DNA of 5,406 nt. Origin: Nitrospirota bacterium. GTDB taxonomy: Bacteria > Nitrospinota > Nitrospinia > Nitrospinales > Nitrospinaceae. The notes beneath the pieces are model-generated. The model had not been told where the DNA came from. It ran no database searches and saw only the letters and a program-made list of their open reading frames with translations. Shown one piece after another: positions 1 through 5,406 of the stretch (the stretch's first letter is position 1; each line of letters begins with the position of its first letter). Both the position numbers and the translations under genes were made by a program. The DNA is taken from assembly GCA_003229345.1 (NCBI GenBank), contig QIDN01000068.1:1-5406 (forward strand), given 5' to 3'.

Positions 1-1320
1 AACTGTGGTAAAAAAAGAGGAGAACACGCCGGGCAGTACCTCAAGGGTTCCATCGACGGCGGCATCCAATGGTTTTTTGCCTCGTTGGGAATGGGAAGAA
101 ATGTTTTCCGAAATGACAATGGCGTCGTCCATGAGGAGTCCCAAAGCCACCAGCAATCCCACCATGGTCAACATGTTTAGGGAAAAACCTATGAGATGCA
201 TGACATAAAAGGTGCCCAGGAAAGAAACCGGGAGTCCCATCGTCACCCAAAAGGAGGTTCGCAAGGTGAAGAACAGCCACATGGTCAAAAAAACCAGGAT
301 CAAACCTTGAATGCCATTTCTTGAGAGCATGGCCAGACGGTCACGAACAATATCCGAAACATTTTGAGTGAGAACCATTTTCACTTCCGGGGGATGTCGC
401 AGGCGTTCCTTTTCCAGGAAATTCTGTACGGCATCCAGAATATTAAGCGAATCCTCACTTTTCATTTTCATGATTTTTAACAAGCCGGCCCGTTGCCCAT
501 TAAAGATTATTTTGTCTTCATCCAATTCAAACCGGTCCGTAATTTCAGCAATATCTCCCAGTCGAATTTCCTCGCCGGTTGATTGTGAGATGATAATTAG
601 ATTTTCGAATTCCGGTACCGAGTACCGTTTATCCTGAAATCGGAGCAGGACGTTCTGATCGGGAGTTTCAATGGTTCCGGCAGGCAGGTCTACATTTTGG
701 CGGGAAAGATTTTCGGTGATGTCGTTAAGATTCATCCCTAATTGCAGGAGGTTCTGCGCGGGAATCTCGATGCGGATTTGGTGGTCCGAAAAACCCAGAA
801 TATTGACTTGGGACACTTCATCCAAAAGTAACAGGCGGTCTTTTAATTTTTCAGAAAATAACTTCAGGTCGGGTACCGACATGGGACCCGTAACCGCCAC
901 GGATACCACCGGATCGACTTTCCCCAATTGTTTAATGATGGCGCGTTCCACCTCGTCGGGGAAATCGTCGATCGCTTCCACCTCTGTTTTGATGTCATCC
1001 AAAAAGCGCGAAAAGTCGCCTTCATCCCGCATCTCCACCACCACCCGGGCCCGATTTTCCTGGGCCTCACTGCGGATTTCATCAATGTGGTTGACTTCAT
1101 CGAGGGAGTCTTCAATACGCTGGCAAATGGCTTCTTCAATTTCTTCGGTGCTGGCCCCGGGGTAGTTCACTAGTATCTCGACTTTCTTAGGGGTGAAGTC
1201 TGGGAAGGTCTCGCGGCGAATATCCTGAACCGTGCCCAGCCCGAGGAAAATGAAAATCAGCATTAAAAGGTTGGCGGCGGGCGGATGACTGGCGAAAAAA
1301 CGAATGATGGGTCCGGACAT
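1..1320 (-). CDS. RND-family efflux permease (AcrB-like), N-terminal 440 residues, cut by window edge
   Basis: Inner-membrane proton-driven pump subunit of a tripartite efflux system; the partner is the adaptor encoded just upstream. The frame stays open from the ATG at 1320 to base 1, giving 440 of the roughly 1000-1050 residues usual for the family, so the missing part lies beyond the window. Visible in order: a first membrane helix at about residues 13-30 (AANLLMLIFIFLGLG); a periplasmic porter region from about 35 to 330 with the family motif YPGASTEEIEEAI near 53-65; then helices at about 337-355, 359-377 and 383-402. The fourth helix carries GLLMDDAIVISENI, whose Asp398-Asp399 pair matches the proton-relay aspartates of AcrB (Asp407/Asp408). 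The start lies one base after the adaptor stop and has no clear Shine-Dalgarno, so translational coupling is likely. The substrate cannot be read from the sequence. The subfamily (HAE-type drug efflux rather than metal efflux) is judged from the motifs and is only moderately sure. Confidence 0.93.
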   Translation of the reverse strand, partial: MSGPIIRFFASHPPAANLLMLIFIFLGLGTVQDIRRETFPDFTPKKVEILVNYPGASTEEIEEAICQRIEDSLDEVNHIDEIRSEAQENRARVVVEMRDEGDFSRFLDDIKTEVEAIDDFPDEVERAIIKQLGKVDPVVSVAVTGPMSVPDLKLFSEKLKDRLLLLDEVSQVNILGFSDHQIRIEIPAQNLLQLGMNLNDITENLSRQNVDLPAGTIETPDQNVLLRFQDKRYSVPEFENLIIISQSTGEEIRLGDIAEITDRFELDEDKIIFNGQRAGLLKIMKMKSEDSLNILDAVQNFLEKERLRHPPEVKMVLTQNVSDIVRDRLAMLSRNGIQGLILVFLTMWLFFTLRTSFWVTMGLPVSFLGTFYVMHLIGFSLNMLTMVGLLVALGLLMDDAIVISENISSHSQRGKKPLDAAVDGTLEVLPGVFSSFFTTV

Positions 1321-1321
1321 T

Positions 1322-2680
1322 TTATTTTACGGTTTCGGAGCCGGTGGCCTCTTTGATAATTTTGGAAAGAGCGGCCTCGTCTGTTTGAGGTTTGAGAAGC
1401 ATACCGCTGATGGCTGGAACCAGATCGCTGATTATGATTTTTTCGCCGGGACGAATTCCCGATTTGACCGATACGAGATTCCCTTGTTGAAAATCGATTT
1501 CAATTAGCCTTTTTTCCAGCCGGTTTTTTTCGTTGGCGATATAAATCTGTCCCTGGTGGACTGCCGATCTGGGAATAACGATTGTTCGGTCTCGCGGTTT
1601 TCCTCTTAGTTCTACTTCGACATACATATTTTTTTGCAAGGGCGGTTTTTTGCCCGGTTGAATTTTCTGGAAGGGGTTATCCACGGCGACATACACCCCA
1701 ATCGAACCGGTCTTGATATCCGTTTCTCCAAAGCGTGCGAAACGTCCCTCCCATTCCGCCACGCGTCCCCCCATTTCGAGGCGAACGATGGCTTTGAGGC
1801 CCAGCATGCCCTGGACATCTCCCCGGCTCAAGTTTTTTAAATTCTGGATATCAATGGGTTTCTTCAAGTTCCTGGGGATTAAATTTTTCATGTAGTGACG
1901 GGGGACTTGAACCAAAACTTCCGAGGTTCCTACGCTATCAAGGACAATCAGGACTTCTCCTGCCGTGGCCGCCTGGCCTTGTTGGATATTGATTTCCGCC
2001 ACCCGGCTGTCAAACGGTGCTTTGATCACGGTTTTTTTCAAGGTGATTCGTGCATCCTGGGATCGAGTTTGGAGGGCACGCAGGGAGGCTTTCATGGCGC
2101 GGCGCTCCGAGGGCAGTTGATTCAATATTCCTTTGTAATTTTCGACCGTATTCTTTTGTGTTAAAAGATTCTGTTCCTCTCGATTCAGGTCGGAACGGGA
2201 AATGATGCCGCTCTCAAAGAGCTTTTGTTTCCGTTCCAGCTCATTTCTATAAATTTCCAGGGAGCGTTTTTCCACCTCAAGTTGCCGTTGGGTATCGGCT
2301 TTTTTTTGGTCCAATTCTTCAATTTGCGCCTGAATTTTTTGTATTTCGGCTTGGATTTCCTGCAAGGCCAATTGACTCTGCTCCGGCGCAATACTGATTA
2401 ATAGATCGCCCTTGGCCACGAAAGCCCCCTGGTGTAAATCGGGATCGAAATCTACAATCCTTCCGGCGACCTCTGCGACAGCTTTCCAGGTTCGCTCTGG
2501 TTGAACGTAACCGTTGCCAACGGCGATGGGAATTAAAATAACTTTTGGGGCGGGGATGATGCGGACCGGCTTGGCCCGTTCCTGGATTTGGGTTTTTTCC
2601 GGGCCGGTCTTGCTTTGAGACATGTACCAGAAAACAGCGATTCCTAAAATAAGACCCGGCAACAGCAGGAGTTTTTTCAT
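1322..2680 (-). CDS. RND efflux periplasmic adaptor subunit (HlyD/AcrA-type membrane fusion protein)
   Basis: Links the inner-membrane RND pump to an outer-membrane channel. The 452-aa product begins with a positively charged MKK and a hydrophobic stretch (about residues 4-20, LLLLPGLILGIAVFWYM). No lipobox cysteine is seen, so a signal anchor is more likely than a lipoprotein. The first lipoyl half-motif lies near 64-98 (AEVAGRIVDFDPDLHQGAFV). A long charged, Gln/Glu/Lys-rich coiled-coil hairpin spans about 100-215 and turns near 186-195. The second lipoyl half follows near 216-250, with IKAPFDSRVAEI and GQAATAGEVLIVLDS. A beta-barrel region follows, then a membrane-proximal domain near 366-430 (IVIPRSAVHQGQIYI). 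Order and length are typical of the family. It is the first gene of the operon with the RND permease, one base apart. The ATG at 2680 has only a weak upstream GGGAT, but the signal anchor starts right there, which supports this start. No outer-membrane channel gene is in the window. Confidence 0.93.
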   Translation of the reverse strand: MKKLLLLPGLILGIAVFWYMSQSKTGPEKTQIQERAKPVRIIPAPKVILIPIAVGNGYVQPERTWKAVAEVAGRIVDFDPDLHQGAFVAKGDLLISIAPEQSQLALQEIQAEIQKIQAQIEELDQKKADTQRQLEVEKRSLEIYRNELERKQKLFESGIISRSDLNREEQNLLTQKNTVENYKGILNQLPSERRAMKASLRALQTRSQDARITLKKTVIKAPFDSRVAEINIQQGQAATAGEVLIVLDSVGTSEVLVQVPRHYMKNLIPRNLKKPIDIQNLKNLSRGDVQGMLGLKAIVRLEMGGRVAEWEGRFARFGETDIKTGSIGVYVAVDNPFQKIQPGKKPPLQKNMYVEVELRGKPRDRTIVIPRSAVHQGQIYIANEKNRLEKRLIEIDFQQGNLVSVKSGIRPGEKIIISDLVPAISGMLLKPQTDEAALSKIIKEATGSETVK

Positions 2681-2724
2681 GGAGATCCCAAAAAGCGGGT
2701 GGACTCGATATTGGACAGCGACCC

Positions 2725-2753
2725 ATTAAAACAGGATATGATCAAAACATCAA
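2725..2753 (-). promoter_or_regulatory. Candidate sigma70-like promoter for the efflux operon
   Basis: On the minus strand TTGATG (2753-2748, 4 of 6 to TTGACA) is followed after exactly 17 bases by TTTAAT (2730-2725, 5 of 6 to TATAAT). This would start transcription near 2718, about 38 bases before the adaptor ATG. The -35 box overlaps the T-run of the proposed terminator of the preceding gene. Found by eye; AT-rich intergenic DNA gives such matches by chance. Confidence 0.4.
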
Positions 2754-2785
2754 AAAAAAGGCTTCAGGTGAGTGGCTTAAGCTTT
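2752..2785 (-). terminator. Possible Rho-independent terminator after the HO-like iron enzyme gene
   Basis: Read on the minus strand, AAAGCTTAAG is followed by an 8-base loop and then CTGAAGCC and a run of eight T. The arms pair imperfectly (one mismatch and one bulged C), so the stem is weak, but its position about 80-110 bases past the stop at 2864 and the T-run fit a terminator. If real, it separates the iron enzyme from the efflux operon downstream. If it is leaky, the three minus-strand genes could still share a transcript. Confidence 0.4.
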
Positions 2786-2863
2786 ATAAAAGGGTAGGGA
2801 CTTGCAGGCTGTTCTTGGCGATACCTGGTCAGCAGGCGGATTTCTTTATGAAGAATTCGAGGG

Positions 2864-3934
2864 CTAACCGCTTTCTGCTTCACGGACGGACCGGGCAATA
2901 GCTTGGCTGGCTCTCGCGCTGATGAATCGTTGCTGGTCGTAACCCCATACGATTTCGCAGGCGAGGTCCGGGTAACGGTCGACCAACGGGAGGGCTACAT
3001 CGTCCACCATCCATCGGCCATGTCGCTGGTCCTCCTTGATATGCAGTCCCCAGTAGTTGGCCGCCTCTGGACTCAAGCCTAGACGCTCTCCGGCGAGTTT
3101 GTAATTTTCAAATGCTGCAGGAACCGAAACTTCAAAGAAAAGAAGAGAGCCGATATAACGTAAAAAATTCCGCTTGCGCTCGCAAAGAAAAAAACTGTGA
3201 TTGATGTTGGCTAGAACCTCCCAAGGAGCCAAATCAAAGTAAGCTTCCGGCCGGGTGTCCATCTTGAATTTCTCCAGCATGATAGAGAAATAGGTCGAAT
3301 GTTTCCTGGCCAAGATTCCTTTTCCGTACTCTTCGGAAAAAATTCGGGTGAGCATCGATTGCACTTCATTCCCGACCCCTCCTAAAACCCGGGAGAGTTG
3401 GCTCGCCTCAACCAATCCGTCGAGAGAAGCAATGGCTAGAAGCCGGCGGTACCCGATTTTCGTCATCTCATTTCGAAAATAAAGGCCTTCCGCTGAAGGT
3501 TTCGGATCGAGGTCTTCAGTCACCCGATGCCTCAATGTTTTTCTGACTTCAACAATCGTATCGATCGGTTCAATATTTATATGGCTCGAGTCCCAATTCT
3601 GCCAAGCCGATTCGATTCGGCTTTGGATCCCGAAAAGATAATGAGAACCTTCATTGGTATAATTCTCCAGGTCGTCATACCAAAAAAGTTTCAACCGGTT
3701 GATGCGATACAGGATTCTTTGAAGAAAAAGAAGGGCCTGTGGTTCGCACTCTGCCTCATCAAGGCCACCCGAAAGAGCGCACTCCAGCGCATCCTCGAAG
3801 GGCTCTTTTAATGTAGATTTTTTGGCAACTTTCTGGTCCAGGTCACCCAAATGAAGCAATTGAACGAATTGACGCTCAGCATCCTGGTAATCAATGTCAG
3901 AGACTTCTGCCGTTGATTCTATTTTTAAATGCAT
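2864..3934 (-). CDS. Heme-oxygenase-like iron-containing redox enzyme (Haem_oxygenas_2 type)
   Basis: A 356-aa soluble, mostly helical protein with no signal peptide, so probably cytoplasmic. The C-terminal half, about residues 150-345, has the layout of the heme-oxygenase-like di-iron oxidase/oxygenase superfamily (CADD, UndA, BesC, SznF). Candidate metal ligands are Glu202 and His212 (EEYGKGILARKH), Glu268 (LLFFEVSVP), and His298, Asp302 and His305 in HIKEDQRH. The last triad has the H-x3-D-x2-H spacing of CADD. The N-terminal 150 residues are less recognisable and make it longer than CADD or UndA (about 230-260 aa). Known members oxidise or cleave amino acids, fatty acids or N-hydroxylated substrates, so the fold gives a chemistry class but no substrate. 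It is transcribed divergently from the EgtD-like methyltransferase, whose start is 126 bp away. The ATG at 3934 lacks a clear Shine-Dalgarno; an in-frame TAA lies 8 codons upstream and no better start is seen. Family assignment is fairly sure, function unknown. Confidence 0.82.
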   Translation of the reverse strand: MHLKIESTAEVSDIDYQDAERQFVQLLHLGDLDQKVAKKSTLKEPFEDALECALSGGLDEAECEPQALLFLQRILYRINRLKLFWYDDLENYTNEGSHYLFGIQSRIESAWQNWDSSHINIEPIDTIVEVRKTLRHRVTEDLDPKPSAEGLYFRNEMTKIGYRRLLAIASLDGLVEASQLSRVLGGVGNEVQSMLTRIFSEEYGKGILARKHSTYFSIMLEKFKMDTRPEAYFDLAPWEVLANINHSFFLCERKRNFLRYIGSLLFFEVSVPAAFENYKLAGERLGLSPEAANYWGLHIKEDQRHGRWMVDDVALPLVDRYPDLACEIVWGYDQQRFISARASQAIARSVREAESG

Positions 3935-4050
3935 TTGGATTTCATTCGAAAATATTTAACTTTTTTGGATTGCGCTGTACGTTTGGAAGAATGTACCATA
4001 GCACACTATTGCGAAGACCCCAAACATCAGGGTTACATTGCCTGTACTAT

Positions 4051-4055
4051 AAGGA
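4051..4055 (+). promoter_or_regulatory. Ribosome binding site that sets the methyltransferase start
   Basis: AAGGA lies 5 bases before the ATG at 4061. The earlier in-frame ATG at 3929 is preceded by a T/A-rich stretch with no purine-rich site, so 4061 is preferred. Confidence 0.7.
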
Positions 4056-4060
4056 CAATA

Positions 4061-5059
4061 ATGTCATTTGATTTTAAAAACCTCAGGCCAGATAATGATT
4101 CCAACTCGAAGGATTATGAGTTTACGCAAGCGGTTATTAAAGGGTTGTCTGAAGAGCGAAAAAGATTGCCTTCATGGCTTATATTCGATGATCGCGGGAG
4201 TGAGATATTTGAAGAAATCGTGGGGCTGGAAAATTATCACCCTGCTGTTTGCGAGTTTGAAATATTCTATACACACAAACAAACCCTTGCAGATATCATT
4301 TCTGATGAAGCGTTGCAGATTATTGATCTTGGTTCGGGAGATGCGCGAAAGACGACGGTCCTTCTTGATCAATTAGTAAAAAATAAACTGCAGATTCATT
4401 ATATTCCCATAGACATCTCTGCCGGCGCCGTTAGAAATCTGGTGACCTCACTGGAATCAAAATTCGGTAACACTTCATTGGCAGTCACCGGGATCGCCTC
4501 CGACTACTTTCAAGGGCTGGAAGCTGTTCTGCGCAAGCAGTTCAAGCGAAACTTTGTTTTTTTTCTGGGATCGACCATCGGAAACCAGGATTATCCTGCC
4601 GCTGGGAAGTTTTTGCGCCGATTATCGGATTCTCTCAATAAAGGGGATTACGTGATGATCGGGTTTGATCTCATGAAAAACCCGAAGCTCCTCTATCGCG
4701 CTTACAACGACCCCGGGGGTGTTTTTCAAAAATTCAATTTGCATCTATTGGACCGCATCAACCAGCAGCTGGGAGCGAACTTCGTTAAAAGTAACTTTGT
4801 TCAGGAAGGGCATTATAGTGAACGGTCCCATGCCGTTGAAAGCTATATTTACAGCACAAAGGAGCAGACAGTCCGAATCGATGCCCTGAATCGGGAGTTC
4901 CATTTTGGATTGTGGGAAGGGATGCAGACCGAACATTCTTACAAATATACGATGCCTGAAATCGAAGCGTTGGCTCAAAATAATGGATTTGAAATCGCGG
5001 AACATCTTTTTGATTCTAAACAGTTCTTTGTGGATTCGATCTGGAAAGTTAAAGGATAA
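4061..5059 (+). CDS. EgtD-like SAM-dependent amino-acid N-methyltransferase
   Basis: The family methylates the alpha-amino group of L-histidine three times to hercynine, the first step to ergothioneine. The product is 332 aa from the ATG at 4061, close to mycobacterial EgtD (about 320). The N-terminal part has LPSWLIFDDRGSEIFEEI (37-54) and ENYHP (57-61). The SAM-binding motif is DLGSGDARKT (89-98), with PIDIS (116-120) holding the ribose-binding Asp118. FFLGSTIGN (167-175) and the TEHS motif (290-293) follow. Set against EgtD from memory, substrate-contact residues appear kept: Tyr59 (Tyr56), Asn175 (Asn166), Tyr215 (Tyr206), Glu291 (Glu282) and Ser293 (Ser284). Two appear changed: Phe42 for Tyr39 and Ser261 for Met252. 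The amino acid accepted may therefore be histidine or something related. No EgtB-type sulfoxide synthase is present within the window. It lies divergent from the iron enzyme and 64 bases before a co-oriented nitroreductase gene, with no convincing terminator between. Family very likely; substrate uncertain. Confidence 0.9.
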   Translation: MSFDFKNLRPDNDSNSKDYEFTQAVIKGLSEERKRLPSWLIFDDRGSEIFEEIVGLENYHPAVCEFEIFYTHKQTLADIISDEALQIIDLGSGDARKTTVLLDQLVKNKLQIHYIPIDISAGAVRNLVTSLESKFGNTSLAVTGIASDYFQGLEAVLRKQFKRNFVFFLGSTIGNQDYPAAGKFLRRLSDSLNKGDYVMIGFDLMKNPKLLYRAYNDPGGVFQKFNLHLLDRINQQLGANFVKSNFVQEGHYSERSHAVESYIYSTKEQTVRIDALNREFHFGLWEGMQTEHSYKYTMPEIEALAQNNGFEIAEHLFDSKQFFVDSIWKVKG

Positions 5060-5110
5060 TATTTTATAACCTGATTTGTGATATTCCTTACAGGAGCAGG
5101 TCACATAAAT

Positions 5111-5116
5111 AAGGAG
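5111..5116 (+). promoter_or_regulatory. Strong ribosome binding site of the nitroreductase gene
   Basis: AAGGAG lies 7 bases before the ATG at 5124 and fixes that start. It is the best Shine-Dalgarno in the window. Confidence 0.85.
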
Positions 5117-5123
5117 ATTGAGT

Positions 5124-5406
5124 ATGGATGTATTTGACGCTATTTACCAGAGGCGAGCCATTAAGCAGTATGATCCCCAGCATAAACTGTCTCTGGAAGA
5201 GGAAACCAAACTGCTTGAGGCTGCCATTCAGGCGCCCACCAGCTTCAATATTCAACACTGGCGTTTCGTCATCGTTCGAGATCCTGATCTACGAAAAAGA
5301 ATCCGCACGGAATTTGGAAACGACCAGGCTCAAATGACAGATGCGTCTCTGCTCATTATCATGGCGGCTGATACCAAGGCCTGGCAGAAAAATCCGGAAC
5401 GCTATT
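5124..5406 (+). CDS. Nitroreductase-family FMN oxidoreductase, N-terminal 94 residues, cut by window edge
   Basis: An NAD(P)H-dependent flavoprotein family that reduces nitro groups, quinones, enones or related substrates. The frame is open from the ATG at 5124 to the window end, giving 94 of the roughly 190-220 residues usual for the family. The N-terminus MDVFDAIYQRRAIKQYDP has the Arg-Arg pair (residues 10-11) that normally contacts the FMN phosphate. APTSFNIQHWRFVIV (37-51) is the classic second FMN-binding stretch with Ser40, Asn42 and Trp46. DASLLIIMAADTKAW (73-87) follows the usual third conserved block. No signal peptide is seen, so it is probably cytoplasmic. It lies 64 bases downstream of the EgtD-like gene on the same strand with no convincing terminator or strong promoter between, so co-transcription is possible. 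The substrate cannot be told from this part. Confidence 0.9.
   Translation, partial: MDVFDAIYQRRAIKQYDPQHKLSLEEETKLLEAAIQAPTSFNIQHWRFVIVRDPDLRKRIRTEFGNDQAQMTDASLLIIMAADTKAWQKNPERY

Noticed and set aside
368..1173. Plus-strand open frames opposite the RND permease gene
   Set aside because: They are low-complexity Ser/Arg- or Phe-rich translations antisense to a clearly conserved permease reading frame.
2319..2726. 135-codon minus-strand frame overlapping the adaptor start
   Set aside because: It lies in another frame over the adaptor signal anchor and lipoyl region, is rich in Pro/Arg/Gly, and matches no family; it is a shadow of the adaptor gene.
4009..4050. Promoter for the methyltransferase built from TTGCGA and TTACAT or TACTAT
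   Set aside because: Box matches are poor (3-4 of 6) and spacing is 18 or 30 bases, so no promoter can be named with confidence, though one is expected in this gap.
3929..4060. 44-residue N-terminal extension of the methyltransferase from an upstream in-frame ATG at 3929
   Set aside because: That ATG has no Shine-Dalgarno and shares an ATGCAT palindrome with the start codon of the divergent gene. The extension does not resemble EgtD, while AAGGA before 4061 gives a product of normal length.
4061..5059. A complete ergothioneine operon
   Set aside because: Only an EgtD-like gene is present. No EgtB, EgtC, EgtE or rhodanese-type EanB gene is in the window, so the pathway cannot be claimed.
5070..5101. 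CCTG...CAGG/CAGGT inverted repeat between the methyltransferase and nitroreductase genes as a terminator
   Set aside because: The stem is only 4-5 bp with a long loop and no T-run follows.
4745..5104. 119-codon minus-strand frame antisense to the methyltransferase 3' end
   Set aside because: It has no recognisable motif and lies antisense over conserved methyltransferase sequence including the TEHS motif.

Overview
The window is about 5.4 kb of chromosomal DNA of moderate GC content from a Gram-negative bacterium. The evidence for Gram-negative is a tripartite-type RND efflux pair, which needs an outer envelope. The sequence alone does not fix the taxon; a proteobacterium or Nitrospinota-like lineage would fit, but this is a guess. 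No rRNA, tRNA, CRISPR array, insertion sequence or attachment site was seen. All five genes look intact apart from the two cut by the window edges.

Left part (1-2680, minus strand): a two-gene efflux operon read right to left. A periplasmic adaptor (membrane fusion protein, 452 aa) is followed after a single base by an AcrB-type RND permease, of which only the first 440 residues lie in the window. A candidate sigma70-type promoter sits just upstream of the adaptor.

Middle (2864-3934, minus strand): a 356-aa protein of the heme-oxygenase-like, iron-containing redox enzyme superfamily (Haem_oxygenas_2 type; relatives include CADD, UndA, BesC and SznF). The full Glu/His/Asp metal-ligand set is visible. 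A possible Rho-independent terminator lies between it and the efflux operon.

Right part (plus strand): divergent from the iron enzyme, across a 126-bp gap, is a 332-aa SAM-dependent methyltransferase of the EgtD family (histidine N-alpha-trimethylation, the first ergothioneine step). Most of the EgtD substrate-binding residues are present, but two pocket positions appear changed. It is followed after 64 bases by the start of a nitroreductase-family flavoprotein with a strong ribosome binding site, cut by the window end.

How they may work together (inference): an EgtD-like amino-acid methyltransferase beside a HO-like non-heme iron oxidase, with a flavoprotein and an exporter nearby and no EgtB sulfoxide synthase in view, could form a small pathway that modifies an amino acid or betaine. 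This is the most interesting possibility in the window. It rests on gene adjacency and motif reading only.
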